Part shown: positions 7,454 through 14,550 of the stretch, piece after piece
Layout: every line of letters begins with the position of its first letter
How positions within the stretch are numbered: position 1 is the stretch's first letter
Source: an uncultured Actinomycetes bacterium
GTDB taxonomy: Bacteria; Actinomycetota; Actinomycetes; S36-B12
Direction of reading: 5' to 3'
Length of the DNA stretch: 37,968 bases
Assembly (NCBI GenBank): GCA_903832025.1
Contig: CAIKZY010000152.1
Location: 1 to 37,968 of the forward strand
Notes under the pieces: generated by a model
What the model saw: the letters and a program-made list of their open reading frames with translations, nothing else
What the model was told of the DNA's origin: nothing
The model's database searches: none
Translations under genes and position numbers: made by a program

Positions 7454-8287
7454 ATGGCCTTGGATGAGTTCGCTGACTCAGTGGTTGCTGCTGAGCACCG
7501 ATGGATCTACGGTTTCCCCTCCACCGTGGTGGCACGACTGACGAACTTCAATGACCCACGGCAGGAGTGGCGTCGACTGTTCTCCGAAGTCCTGGGGACG
7601 TTCTTCCTCGTCCTGGTCGCTGCCGGCGGGGGCATGATGGCCGCGCAGTTCAGCGGGGCCGTCGGACGTGCAGCCGCAGTCACCGCACCGGGACTGATGG
7701 TGATGGCAATGATCTTGTTCATGGGCAAGGTGTCCGGTGCGCACTTCAATCCGGCAGTGAGCATCGCCTTTGCCCTTCGCGGTGATTTTCCCTGGCGCCG
7801 AGTGCCCGGCTACATCCTCGCGCAACTGGCCGGTGGACTGCTGGCGTGCTGGTTCCTTCAGGCGGTGATCAACACCTCAGCGGTCAACGGCGGCACCTAT
7901 CCGGCAGCCGGTGCTACGCCGCTTGCTGCATTCATGATGGAGACCGTGCTCACGCTCGGACTGGTCAGTGTCATTCTCGGCACGGCCTCCGGTGCCCAGA
8001 ACATCGGCATCATCGGAGCGGTGGGCGTGGGGGCATACATCGCACTAGCCGGATTGTGGGCCAGCCCGCTGTCCGGTGCATCGATGAACCCGGTGCGCAG
8101 CCTGGCACCGGATGTCATCGGGCATGACTATGCCAACTATTGGGTATACCTGGCCGGCCCCCTTGCCGGTGCCGTGCTGGCAGTGCTGGCCGCGGTGGTG
8201 CTGCGCGGTGCCGGCGGAGGCCGGTCGGGCTCGCAGGCTGCCCAAGGCGCGTTGTTCACGCACGTGCAAGATCCGAACAAGGACTAG
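7454..8287 (+). CDS. MIP-family channel (aquaporin-like)
   Basis: This 277-residue protein has six helices and two half-helices typical of aquaporins and glycerol facilitators, which pass water or small neutral solutes through the membrane. The first pore box is SGAHFNPAVS (NPA at 99-101). The second is SGASMNPVRS (NPV at 212-214), with alanine replaced by valine. The filter arginine (215) is present and is followed by serine rather than the aspartate of glycerol facilitators, which favours a water channel. A non-membrane N-terminus of about 40 residues precedes TM1. ATG 7454 has TGAGGAA about 8 bases upstream; an in-frame GTG at 7418 lacks one. The stop overlaps that of the convergent gene by four bases. 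Confidence 0.85.
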   Translation: MALDEFADSVVAAEHRWIYGFPSTVVARLTNFNDPRQEWRRLFSEVLGTFFLVLVAAGGGMMAAQFSGAVGRAAAVTAPGLMVMAMILFMGKVSGAHFNPAVSIAFALRGDFPWRRVPGYILAQLAGGLLACWFLQAVINTSAVNGGTYPAAGATPLAAFMMETVLTLGLVSVILGTASGAQNIGIIGAVGVGAYIALAGLWASPLSGASMNPVRSLAPDVIGHDYANYWVYLAGPLAGAVLAVLAAVVLRGAGGGRSGSQAAQGALFTHVQDPNKD

Positions 8288-9156
8288 GCGGCATCCAGCA
8301 CGGCAAGCAGTTCGGCGATCTGCCGCTGGAGATTACCGCGCACGATCGCCGCCGAGGCCATGAACCGCTGCTGCTCTGCGGCATACAGCGCGCGGCCCTG
8401 CGAGGTCTGGACCTGGATGGGCTCAACGCCGAGCTCCTGCAAGTCGTACGGCGAAGCACGCATGTCCAGCGCACGCCCCTGCCGGGCAAGGGCAAAGCAG
8501 TCGGCCACCAGCTCGCTGGCAATGAATGGGGAAAACCACATCGCGTACTTGTAAAGGTCCATCGATGCGTGCAGGCAGCCGGGTTGCTCCAATTCCTCCT
8601 GGCGCTCGCGCGTTGGCACGAGCGCATTGAGTGGCACGGCGGCATCGGTAAAGAACCGATAGGCATCGATATGCGTGCAGCGCAGTCCCACCTGGGAGAT
8701 CGTTGCCTCCAGCTCCTGTTCACTCACGCGCAGGGGATACTGCTCATGGCGCAGTTCAGGCGCGCGGTAGACCATGGCCCATTCATGCAGGGCAAAGCAA
8801 TTGGTCATCGGTGCGCGCTCAGCGGTGCCGATGAGAATGCGGTTCACCAGTTCCAAGCGTGCGCGATGGCGTGGCAACGCATTAGCATCCACGGTGACCG
8901 CGTCACCATCGCGGCGGTAGTGGCCAAGTTCAAGGAACTGCTGCGCATCACCGAGCAGTCCCACTCCCAGGCCCGGGTGCCAGCGGCGAAGTTTGGCCAT
9001 CGAGTATGGGTAGTACTCGAACAGGAAGTCATCCACCGGATGACGTTGTCCGGCCGCACGTCGCGCCGCCCTGCCGACAATCCATGGGTCAGCTCGGTCC
9101 CAGTGCACCTGCTGGCGTGCTCGCCACTGCGCTTGGGTGAGGACGTGCCCGGTCAC
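8284..9156 (-). CDS. Conserved actinobacterial protein, often auto-named '3-methyladenine DNA glycosylase'
   Basis: This 290-residue soluble protein belongs to a family I recall as widespread in Actinobacteria. Features are HPVDDFLFEYYPY (about 39-51), KLRRWHPG, NCFALHEWAMVYR (about 119-131), CTHIDAYRFFTDAAVPLNALVPTRE (about 160-185), LEQPGCLHASMDLYKYAMWFSPFI and SELVADCFALA, with many conserved His, Trp and Arg. It lacks an HhH-GPD motif or other recognised glycosylase fold, so the common name is unsupported and the function is unknown. The GTG start at 9156 is fixed by TACCGT exactly six bases upstream (leaderless) and matches where the family's conserved part begins. A longer frame to 9234 would run over the divergent promoter. 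Confidence 0.75.
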   Translation of the reverse strand: MTGHVLTQAQWRARQQVHWDRADPWIVGRAARRAAGQRHPVDDFLFEYYPYSMAKLRRWHPGLGVGLLGDAQQFLELGHYRRDGDAVTVDANALPRHRARLELVNRILIGTAERAPMTNCFALHEWAMVYRAPELRHEQYPLRVSEQELEATISQVGLRCTHIDAYRFFTDAAVPLNALVPTRERQEELEQPGCLHASMDLYKYAMWFSPFIASELVADCFALARQGRALDMRASPYDLQELGVEPIQVQTSQGRALYAAEQQRFMASAAIVRGNLQRQIAELLAVLDAA

Positions 9157-9206
9157 GGATGCACGGTACCCAGCGGACGCCGATCCTCGGGATCTACCCT
9201 GTGTCC
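9157..9206. promoter_or_regulatory. Divergent leaderless promoters
   Basis: On the minus strand TACCGT (9163-9168) is followed by six bases and GTG 9156. On the plus strand TACCCT (9195-9200) is followed by six bases and ATG 9207. Both boxes place the first transcribed base on the start codon. No strong -35 was recognised for either. Confidence 0.6.
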
Positions 9207-10583
9207 ATGCATCGTCATGCACTGTGGCATCCATTCGCCGACATGTCCGTGGTCGCCGGGAACGATTTCATCATTGCCAGCGGCGACGGCTGCACCGTCA
9301 CCGATACCCATGGTCGCACCTATCTGGACTCCACCGCCGGGCTGTGGTTTGCCAACATCGGTCACGGGCGCATCGAGGTGGCCCAGGCTGCCGCGCAGCA
9401 GATGTCCAGGCTCGCGGCGTACTCCACCTTCGGCGACTACGCCAACGCGCCGGTGCTGGAACTGGCTGATCGCATCGCGGCGATGGTGCCGATGACGGAT
9501 GCGAAGGTCTTCTTCACGTCGGGAGGCTCTGATTCGGTAGACACCGCCGTGAAGATGGTGCGCAAGTACTGGCAGTTGCTGGGCAAGGACGACAAGCAGT
9601 CGATCGTGACGCGAACCTCGGCATATCACGGCATGCATGTTGCGGGCACGTCCCTGGGGGGCATCGCGGCCAACCGCGCCGGCTTTGAGGACTTCGGGTC
9701 GCAGGGAAGAACGGTTGCCTGGGATGACCCGCAGGACCTGGAGGCATACCTGCACCAGGTCGGCCCAGAACACGTCGCCGCGTTCTTCTGCGAGCCGATC
9801 ATCGGAGCCGGTGGGGTGTACCTGCCACCGGATGGGTACTTGGAGCGGGTGCGTCAGATCTGCCGAGATCACGATGTGCTGTTCGTTGCCGATGAGGTGA
9901 TCAGTGGTTTCGGCCGCACCGGTTGTGCGTTTGCCTCAACACGCTGGCAGCTTGATCCCGACATCATCTTGGCGGCCAAGGGCATGACCAGTGGGTACGC
10001 GCCGATGGGTGCAGTGGTGGCCAGCGGCACGGTCGCAGATCCGTTCTGGGCACCTGGTGCGGGAATGTGGCGCCACGGCTATACCTATTCCGGACATGCG
10101 GTCAGCGCGGCGGTGGCCCTGGCCAATCTGGACATCTTGGAACGCGAGTCCTTGGTCACTGCCGTTCGTGGGCTGGAGGTGACACTGTCGGCAGCCTTGG
10201 CGCCGCTTCGCGGCCATCAGTTCGTGCATCAGGTGCGCAGTGGCATCGGACTCCTGGGAGCCGTGCAGTTGGATCCGGCCGTGCTGGCCGAGGATCCCGG
10301 CTTGCCGACCAAGATCGTGCACGGCCTGCGGCATCACGGCGTCGTCTCGCGCATGCTGGCCGATGGGAGCATCCAGATCTCGCCGCCGTTCACGATTACG
10401 CGCCGGCAGCTGCAGGAACTGTCCACCGGTATCGATGCGGTGCTGACCGACCTGGGCTCAGCTCGAGAACCGATCCAGAGCCTGCATGCCGAGCTCCTAC
10501 CGGAGCAGGATCGCGACTATCGGGGGTTCGACTCCCTGGACGATCAGCTGCTCTTGGACGTGCCCCCGCATCACGGCTCGTGA
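9207..10583 (+). CDS. Class III PLP-dependent aminotransferase (omega-transaminase type)
   Basis: The 458-residue protein has the fold-type I layout. SGGSDS (105-110) binds the PLP phosphate, the SAYHG region (138-142) stacks on the cofactor, DEVISGFGRTG has the PLP-N1 aspartate at 229, and AAKGMTSGYAP carries the Schiff-base lysine at 258. It resembles aminotransferases that use amines or omega-amino acids with pyruvate or 2-oxoglutarate; the real substrate cannot be read from sequence. The N-terminal WHPFADM is typical of the family. ATG 9207 is chosen because TACCCT lies six bases upstream, indicating leaderless mRNA; a GTG two codons earlier is less likely. Its last 13 bases overlap the convergent mscL gene. 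Confidence 0.85.
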   Translation: MHRHALWHPFADMSVVAGNDFIIASGDGCTVTDTHGRTYLDSTAGLWFANIGHGRIEVAQAAAQQMSRLAAYSTFGDYANAPVLELADRIAAMVPMTDAKVFFTSGGSDSVDTAVKMVRKYWQLLGKDDKQSIVTRTSAYHGMHVAGTSLGGIAANRAGFEDFGSQGRTVAWDDPQDLEAYLHQVGPEHVAAFFCEPIIGAGGVYLPPDGYLERVRQICRDHDVLFVADEVISGFGRTGCAFASTRWQLDPDIILAAKGMTSGYAPMGAVVASGTVADPFWAPGAGMWRHGYTYSGHAVSAAVALANLDILERESLVTAVRGLEVTLSAALAPLRGHQFVHQVRSGIGLLGAVQLDPAVLAEDPGLPTKIVHGLRHHGVVSRMLADGSIQISPPFTITRRQLQELSTGIDAVLTDLGSAREPIQSLHAELLPEQDRDYRGFDSLDDQLLLDVPPHHGS

Positions 10584-10948
10584 CGCTCGGCCAGGAGGTC
10601 GCGAATCTCCTGCAGGAGCTTGATATCGGCTGGGGTGGTGTCGACCTGGCCCTTGCCGCTGCGCTCGCGGAACTTGTTCATCGGTAGGACGAAGATGAAG
10701 TAGATCACCGTCAAGGTGATGAAGAAGGTGATCACCGAGTTCAGCATCTTGGTGAAGTCAATGACCTGACCGCGAACGGTGAGCGTTCCCGCATCGATGC
10801 CGCCGCCGAGGAAGATCCCGACAACCGGCTTGATCAGCGCATCGGAGAAGGCACCGACAAGTGCGGCGAAAGCTGCACCGACCACCACGGCCACGGCCAG
10901 GTCGATCACGTTGCCCCGCAGGACGAATTCCTTAAAGCCTTTCAGCAT
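10571..10948 (-). CDS. mscL: Large-conductance mechanosensitive channel MscL
   Basis: The protein has 125 residues, within the family's usual size. It opens under membrane tension to release solutes during hypo-osmotic shock. The diagnostic N-terminus MLKGFKEFVLRGNVIDLAVAV is present (an amphipathic helix plus the glycine/alanine-rich TM1 that lines the pore), followed by a periplasmic loop (about 46-68), TM2 (about 71-93) and the C-terminal helical bundle with PADIKLLQEIRDLLAE. The same frame continues upstream, but that part overlaps the zinc-ribbon gene and is not MscL-like. AAGGCGGG precedes the ATG. It lies 41 bases behind the zinc-ribbon gene and is probably co-transcribed from the CIRCE-controlled promoter. 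Confidence 0.93.
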   Translation of the reverse strand: MLKGFKEFVLRGNVIDLAVAVVVGAAFAALVGAFSDALIKPVVGIFLGGGIDAGTLTVRGQVIDFTKMLNSVITFFITLTVIYFIFVLPMNKFRERSGKGQVDTTPADIKLLQEIRDLLAERHEP

Positions 10949-10989
10949 GGCCCGCCTTCGTGTGTGGTGACCGGAGATGTCCTGGCCGG

Positions 10990-11334
10990 TCAGGAGGTGG
11001 AAGCAGAGGTGCCGGAGTTCAAGCTCGTGGAGGTCGTGGTGGAACTGGCAGTGCTGGCGGCCGATGAGCTCGATGAGGAGTCGGCAGCGCTGGAGGTCGC
11101 ACTGCTTGCCGGTGCACTGGTCGAGTTGCCGGAGGTCGATGGCGAGCTCTTGGAATCCCGGGAGTCGGTGCGGTAGAAACCGGAGCCCTTGAAGACCACG
11201 CCGACATTGTTGAATACCTTGCGCAGGGACTCCTGGCCGCACTGCGGGCATACCGTCAGTGAGGAATCGGACATCGACTGCACGGCATCGAATGCGTGTC
11301 CGCACGCGCTGCATGCGTACTCGTAGGTCGGCAC
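10990..11334 (-). CDS. FmdB/Ruc-like zinc-ribbon protein (probable redox-regulated chaperone)
   Basis: This 114-residue protein starts VPTYEYACSACGHAFDAVQSM and has a second pair CPQCG (about residues 32-35). The four cysteines form the FmdB-type zinc ribbon. Residues about 60-114 are almost only Ser, Ala and Thr, so they should be disordered. Mycobacterial Ruc (Rv0991c) has the same layout, is a redox-regulated chaperone, is under HrcA control and also sits near mscL and the formyl-THF cyclo-ligase gene. GTG 11334 has AGGAGGG seven bases upstream; the frame extends to 11442 without a better start. The CIRCE element lies 23 bases upstream. The chaperone role is inferred from family and context. 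Confidence 0.85.
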   Translation of the reverse strand: MPTYEYACSACGHAFDAVQSMSDSSLTVCPQCGQESLRKVFNNVGVVFKGSGFYRTDSRDSKSSPSTSGNSTSAPASSATSSAADSSSSSSAASTASSTTTSTSLNSGTSASTS

Positions 11335-11357
11335 GGTGCACCCTCCTGGTTCAGTGT

Positions 11358-11412
11358 CTGGCACTCTGACGCGTTGAGTGCTAATTCTGCCCTGAGGGGG
11401 TCCATTCGGCAA
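11358..11412 (-). promoter_or_regulatory. CIRCE operator (HrcA site) with overlapping promoter of the zinc-ribbon/mscL operon
   Basis: On the plus strand CTGGCACTC (11358-11366), nine bases, then GAGTGCTAA (11376-11384) match the CIRCE consensus TTAGCACTC-N9-GAGTGCTAA with one arm perfect and the other at 7 of 9. On the minus strand TTGCCG (11407-11412) and CAGAAT (11384-11389) are spaced by 17 bases and form a plausible promoter whose start, near 11377, falls inside CIRCE. HrcA bound here would block initiation, to be relieved under heat or proteotoxic stress. Confidence 0.85.
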
Positions 11413-11448
11413 AATCTCCCCGATGGGATCTGCCTGGAACACCCGTCG

Positions 11449-11460
11449 TAGGTTTCGCCC
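11449..11460 (+). promoter_or_regulatory. -10 box of the leaderless crcB pair
   Basis: TAGGTT (11449-11454) lies six bases before ATG 11461, so the transcript should begin at the start codon. That leaves no room for a fluoride riboswitch. Confidence 0.55.
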
Positions 11461-11850
11461 ATGCGCATCCCCGTCGCCTACCTGCAGGTGGCAATCGGTG
11501 CAGCACTGGGCTCACTGTGTCGCTACGGACTACAGCAAGCCTGGGATCCGAAGGGATCGGCTGGCCTGCCGCTGGGAACCTTGGTCATCAATGTCGTCGG
11601 CTGCCTGGTCATCGGCGCGGTCATCCCGCTCCTGCATCGCTCACCGGCGGGAAGAGCAGCGCAACCGTTTGCCACAACGGGCTTTCTTGGCGGCTTCACC
11701 ACCTTCTCGGCATTTGCGATGGAAACAACGGCCCTGCTCGATGCCGGCAAGGGTGCGATGGCCATGGGCTACGTGGCACTGACGTTGCTGTTGGGTCTGA
11801 TGGCAGTGGCCATCGGTGTCCGCCTGACCGCACGATGGGGCCGACCGTGA
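11461..11850 (+). CDS. crcB: Fluoride channel/exporter CrcB (Fluc), first subunit
   Basis: The protein has 129 residues and four membrane helices. Fluc proteins are dual-topology dimers that release cytoplasmic fluoride. Key family elements are GSLCRYGLQQ (about 16-25), the pore asparagine in GTLVINVVGCLVIG (about 39-52) and GFLGGFTTFSAFAMET (about 75-90), which supplies the Phe box and the central sodium site. The start fits a leaderless mRNA. The stop overlaps the GTG of the second crcB by four bases, so the two are translationally coupled and probably form one heterodimeric channel, as in many Gram-positives. Confidence 0.92.
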   Translation: MRIPVAYLQVAIGAALGSLCRYGLQQAWDPKGSAGLPLGTLVINVVGCLVIGAVIPLLHRSPAGRAAQPFATTGFLGGFTTFSAFAMETTALLDAGKGAMAMGYVALTLLLGLMAVAIGVRLTARWGRP

Positions 11851-12197
11851 TCATCATGGCCATCGTCATCGGCGCATGCATCGGAGCACCGTTGCGCTAC
11901 TTCACCGAACAACGCCTCACCGCAGCGTTGCCCGGTCGATCCTTTCCGTGGGCATTGCTGCTGATCAATGTCAGCGGCTGCGTGCTCGCCGGTGTTGCCG
12001 CAGCACAATTGCACGGTACGGCCCGGATCTTCGTGATCACCGGGATCTGCGGCTCGCTGACCACCTTCTCCGGATTCGGGTGGTCCATGTATTGGCTGTG
12101 GCACGAACGCAAGCAGGTGTGGCTGGCTGCACTGGCAACGATGACCATTGCCTGCATCGTTGGGTTTTGGATTGCCTACTGGATCTGCACGCGCTGA
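11847..12197 (+). CDS. crcB: Fluoride channel/exporter CrcB (Fluc), second subunit
   Basis: The protein has 116 residues and four membrane helices, with GAPLRYFTEQRL (about 12-23), INVSGCVLAG carrying the pore asparagine (about 37-46), and GICGSLTTFSGFGWSM (about 64-79). GTG 11847 is preferred because it forms a GTGA overlap with the first subunit's stop; an in-frame ATG at 11835 inside that gene and another at 11856 are alternatives. Paired crcB genes usually encode oppositely inserted subunits of one channel. Downstream the convergent folate cyclo-ligase gene ends 113 bases away, and only a weak 5-bp hairpin (about 12202-12216) is seen between them. Confidence 0.9.
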   Translation: MIIMAIVIGACIGAPLRYFTEQRLTAALPGRSFPWALLLINVSGCVLAGVAAAQLHGTARIFVITGICGSLTTFSGFGWSMYWLWHERKQVWLAALATMTIACIVGFWIAYWICTR

Positions 12198-12309
12198 CGC
12201 ACTGTCCGGGAGACAGGAACCGGGCACCCAGCCCACTGGTCCGCGCGTTCCGGTGCGAGCATGCTGGACCGTGCATGCCAGTGCCTGCATTCCGGTCCGT
12301 TCAGGCCAG

Positions 12310-12939
12310 TCACTGCCGCACGCACCAGCGGGCGCTGTCCGGCGTGACCACTACATCAATGCGCTCGTCGTGATCCTGGGCGGGAAGGGCCGGCAGGAAC
12401 TCATCGGCAAAGACCCATCCCATGCGAAGCGGGCCGCCGGCTTGCCAGGACCGGATGCCTGACAGTGCTCGATCGAAATATCCACCGCCTTGACCCAGGC
12501 GATTGCCTGCAGCGTCCACGGCTAGTGCGGGAATGATCATGACCTGTACCTGTTCGACGGGCATGCTCACGACAGTCTGTGGCTGCGCGATGCCGAAAGG
12601 GCCAAGCTCCACAGGATCGTCAGCCCGCAGCAGCGCCCAGGTCATCGGATCCCCAGGGTCTGCAGAGGCGCCCAGGATGGGCACAAGCACGCCAAGGCCG
12701 CGCGCTTGGCATGCGGTGATCAGCGGCTGAGTGTCCGGTTCCTCCGGCCTAGACAGGTAGCAGGCGACCTGCGAGATCGACAGGTCTAACTCCTGCCACA
12801 CCTGCAGCGCGTACGCGCACATGCTCAGGCCGGCTTGCCTGACTTCCCGGTGAGTGCGCAGTCGGCGACCCGTCCGCATCTGCGTGCGAAGCGCTGCCTT
12901 GGCCTGCGCAGCGGCATGGTCTTGGTCAGCACTGGTCAC
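12310..12939 (-). CDS. 5-formyltetrahydrofolate cyclo-ligase
   Basis: The 209-residue enzyme converts 5-formyl-THF plus ATP to 5,10-methenyl-THF in cytosolic one-carbon metabolism. The family signature is the C-terminal nucleotide/folate loop NRLGQGGGYFDRAL (about residues 147-160), preceded by MIIPALAVDAAG. The N-terminal basic helix (KAALRTQMRTGRRLRT) is also typical. The GTG start at 12939 fits a leaderless transcript: CACGAT lies six bases upstream on the minus strand. The gene is divergent from galU, the same arrangement as Rv0992c-galU in mycobacteria, which supports the assignment. Confidence 0.88.
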   Translation of the reverse strand: MTSADQDHAAAQAKAALRTQMRTGRRLRTHREVRQAGLSMCAYALQVWQELDLSISQVACYLSRPEEPDTQPLITACQARGLGVLVPILGASADPGDPMTWALLRADDPVELGPFGIAQPQTVVSMPVEQVQVMIIPALAVDAAGNRLGQGGGYFDRALSGIRSWQAGGPLRMGWVFADEFLPALPAQDHDERIDVVVTPDSARWCVRQ

Positions 12940-12973
12940 CAGTCAATCGTGCCGCATCCTCTATCGTGCGGTT
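12940..12973. promoter_or_regulatory. Divergent leaderless promoters of the folate cyclo-ligase and galU genes
   Basis: On the plus strand TATCGT (12962-12967) lies six bases before ATG 12974. On the minus strand CACGAT (12946-12951) lies six bases before GTG 12939. The two start codons are 34 bases apart, so the promoters share DNA. Confidence 0.6.
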
Positions 12974-13876
12974 ATGGGCCACAGCCAAGGCGTGCGAAAA
13001 GCAGTCATTCCCGCAGCCGGCTTGGGAACGCGGTTCCTGCCCGCCACCAAGGCCACTCCCAAAGAGATGCTGCCGGTGGTGGACAAGCCAGCCATCCAGT
13101 ACGTGGTCGAGGAAGCCGTGGCCTCCGGACTCGATGACGTGCTGTTCGTCACCGGTCGCAGCAAGCGAGCCCTGGAAGATCACTTTGATCGCAACCTTGA
13201 GCTCGAGGAAGTCCTGCGCGGGAAGGGTGACCACGCACGACTTGAGCAGGTCACCGAGCCCAGCGACCTTGCCCGAATCCACTACGTCCGCCAGGGCGAG
13301 CCGCTCGGGCTCGGCCACGCGGTACTGATGGCCGAGCAGCACGTGGGCGATGAGCCATTCGCGGTACTGCTCGGTGATGACCTGATTGATCCCCGGGACC
13401 CGATCCTGCCCGCGATGATGGACGTACGGCAGCGATTCGGGGGCTCGGTGCTGTGCGTCATGCAGGTTCCTGCAGACCAGATCTCCTTGTACGGCTGTCC
13501 GGCGGTAAGCCCGACCGATCGGGCAGATGTCTGGGCGGTGACCGACCTCATCGAAAAGCCTGACGCAGCCCAGGCGCCGAGCTCCTATGCCGTGATCGGC
13601 CGGTACATCTTGGATCCGGCCGTCTTTGATGTCCTGCGGCGAACCGAACCCGGTCGGGGCGGGGAGATCCAGCTCACCGACGCCCTGCGGACGCTGGCAA
13701 CGTTGCCGGGAGAGGCCGGCGGAGGCGTGCACGCGATCGACTTCACCGGACGTCGCTATGACACCGGCGATCGCCTGTCCTACCTGCAGGCAGTCATCAT
13801 GCTTGCCACTCAGCGTCAAGACCTTGGACCAGAGCTCCGGCGATGGCTGACAGAGTTCGTCGCCACGTTGTCATGA
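12974..13876 (+). CDS. galU: UTP-glucose-1-phosphate uridylyltransferase
   Basis: The 300-residue enzyme makes UDP-glucose from UTP and glucose-1-phosphate for glycan, trehalose and envelope synthesis. The nucleotidyltransferase signature VIPAAGLGTRFLPATKATPKEMLPVVDKP spans about residues 11-39 and is followed by YVVEEAVASG. GLGHAVLMAE and LLGDDLIDPR carry the metal-binding aspartates. ATG 12974 is exactly six bases behind a TATCGT -10 box (leaderless), and the conserved domain begins right after it; the frame extends upstream to 12854 without conserved sequence. Its stop overlaps the acetyltransferase start (ATGA). Confidence 0.94.
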   Translation: MGHSQGVRKAVIPAAGLGTRFLPATKATPKEMLPVVDKPAIQYVVEEAVASGLDDVLFVTGRSKRALEDHFDRNLELEEVLRGKGDHARLEQVTEPSDLARIHYVRQGEPLGLGHAVLMAEQHVGDEPFAVLLGDDLIDPRDPILPAMMDVRQRFGGSVLCVMQVPADQISLYGCPAVSPTDRADVWAVTDLIEKPDAAQAPSSYAVIGRYILDPAVFDVLRRTEPGRGGEIQLTDALRTLATLPGEAGGGVHAIDFTGRRYDTGDRLSYLQAVIMLATQRQDLGPELRRWLTEFVATLS

Positions 13877-14472
13877 GCAACTGGCCGGTCGTGCTGCAGC
13901 ATGGCCTGATTCGCCTTCGGCCGTTGCGCCAGCGCGATGGACGGTCCTGGATCGCGGTGCGCAAGCGCAGTGCTTCATGGCTGCAGCCGTGGGATGCAAC
14001 GTTGCCAGCCGCTGCTGCGATGCACGCCGAGATCAGTCCCACGTTCGGCGCGATGGTGCGTCGGTCCCGTGCAGAGGCCAAGGCCGGCCGCACCTTGCCA
14101 TGGGCCCTGGAATACGACGGATCCTTCGTCGGCCAGGTCACCGTGGGCGGTATCGCGATGGGCTCGTTGCGTGGGGCGTATATCGGCTACTGGATCGATG
14201 CCGATCACGCAGGAAAGGGCATCGTGCCCACGGCGGTGGCCATGGCATGCGACTACTTGATCAACGAACTAGGGCTCCATCGGATCGAGCTCAATATTCG
14301 CCCCGAGAACCAGGCGTCCCTGCGGGTGGCCGAGAAGCTGAAATTCACCCGAGAAGGACTTCGGCCCAAGTACCTGCATATCGATGGTCAGTGGCGTGAT
14401 CACATCACGTACGTCCTGTTCGAAGGCGATCAACCAGGCGGAGTCCTGGCCGGGTACCTCGCGACGCAATAG
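13873..14472 (+). CDS. GNAT-family N-acetyltransferase (RimJ/RimL type)
   Basis: The protein has 199 residues. RimJ/RimL enzymes transfer acetyl from acetyl-CoA to protein N-termini or other amines. The family pattern is RLRPLRQRDG (about 15-24), GQVTVGGIAMGSLRGAYIGYWID (about 88-110), then the acetyl-CoA loop AGKGIVPTAV (about 114-123), and the ELGLHRIELNIRPENQASLRVAEKLKF core (about 134-160). The ATG overlaps the galU stop (ATGA), so it is translationally coupled to galU. In mycobacteria the homologous rimJ also follows galU, but with moeA between; that gene is absent here. The target is unknown. Confidence 0.85.
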   Translation: MSNWPVVLQHGLIRLRPLRQRDGRSWIAVRKRSASWLQPWDATLPAAAAMHAEISPTFGAMVRRSRAEAKAGRTLPWALEYDGSFVGQVTVGGIAMGSLRGAYIGYWIDADHAGKGIVPTAVAMACDYLINELGLHRIELNIRPENQASLRVAEKLKFTREGLRPKYLHIDGQWRDHITYVLFEGDQPGGVLAGYLATQ

Positions 14473-14537
14473 GGAAATTTCCGACACGCCGAAAATACGT
14501 TGTTCGTCACTTCAGCGGTGTGTCTCAGTTGTCCCTC

Positions 14538-14550
14538 TAACGTACGACAC
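14538..14550 (+). promoter_or_regulatory. -10 box of the SepX/GlpR-like gene
   Basis: TAACGT (14538-14543) is seven bases before GTG 14551, fitting a leaderless or nearly leaderless transcript. Confidence 0.5.

Noticed and set aside
8140-9495. A 451-codon plus-strand frame
   Set aside because: It is antisense to the conserved 290-residue protein (8284-9156) and runs across the divergent promoter. Its translation is Arg/Pro/Ser-rich without any family pattern.
11385-11460. Fluoride riboswitch before crcB
   Set aside because: No crcB-motif core was seen, and the -10 box at leaderless distance leaves no leader.
12202-12216. CTGTC-CGGGA-GACAG hairpin as a terminator between crcB and the folate cyclo-ligase gene
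   Set aside because: The stem has only five pairs and no T-run follows.
12926-13819. A 297-codon minus-strand frame over galU
   Set aside because: galU is unmistakable on the other strand; the antisense frame shows no domain.
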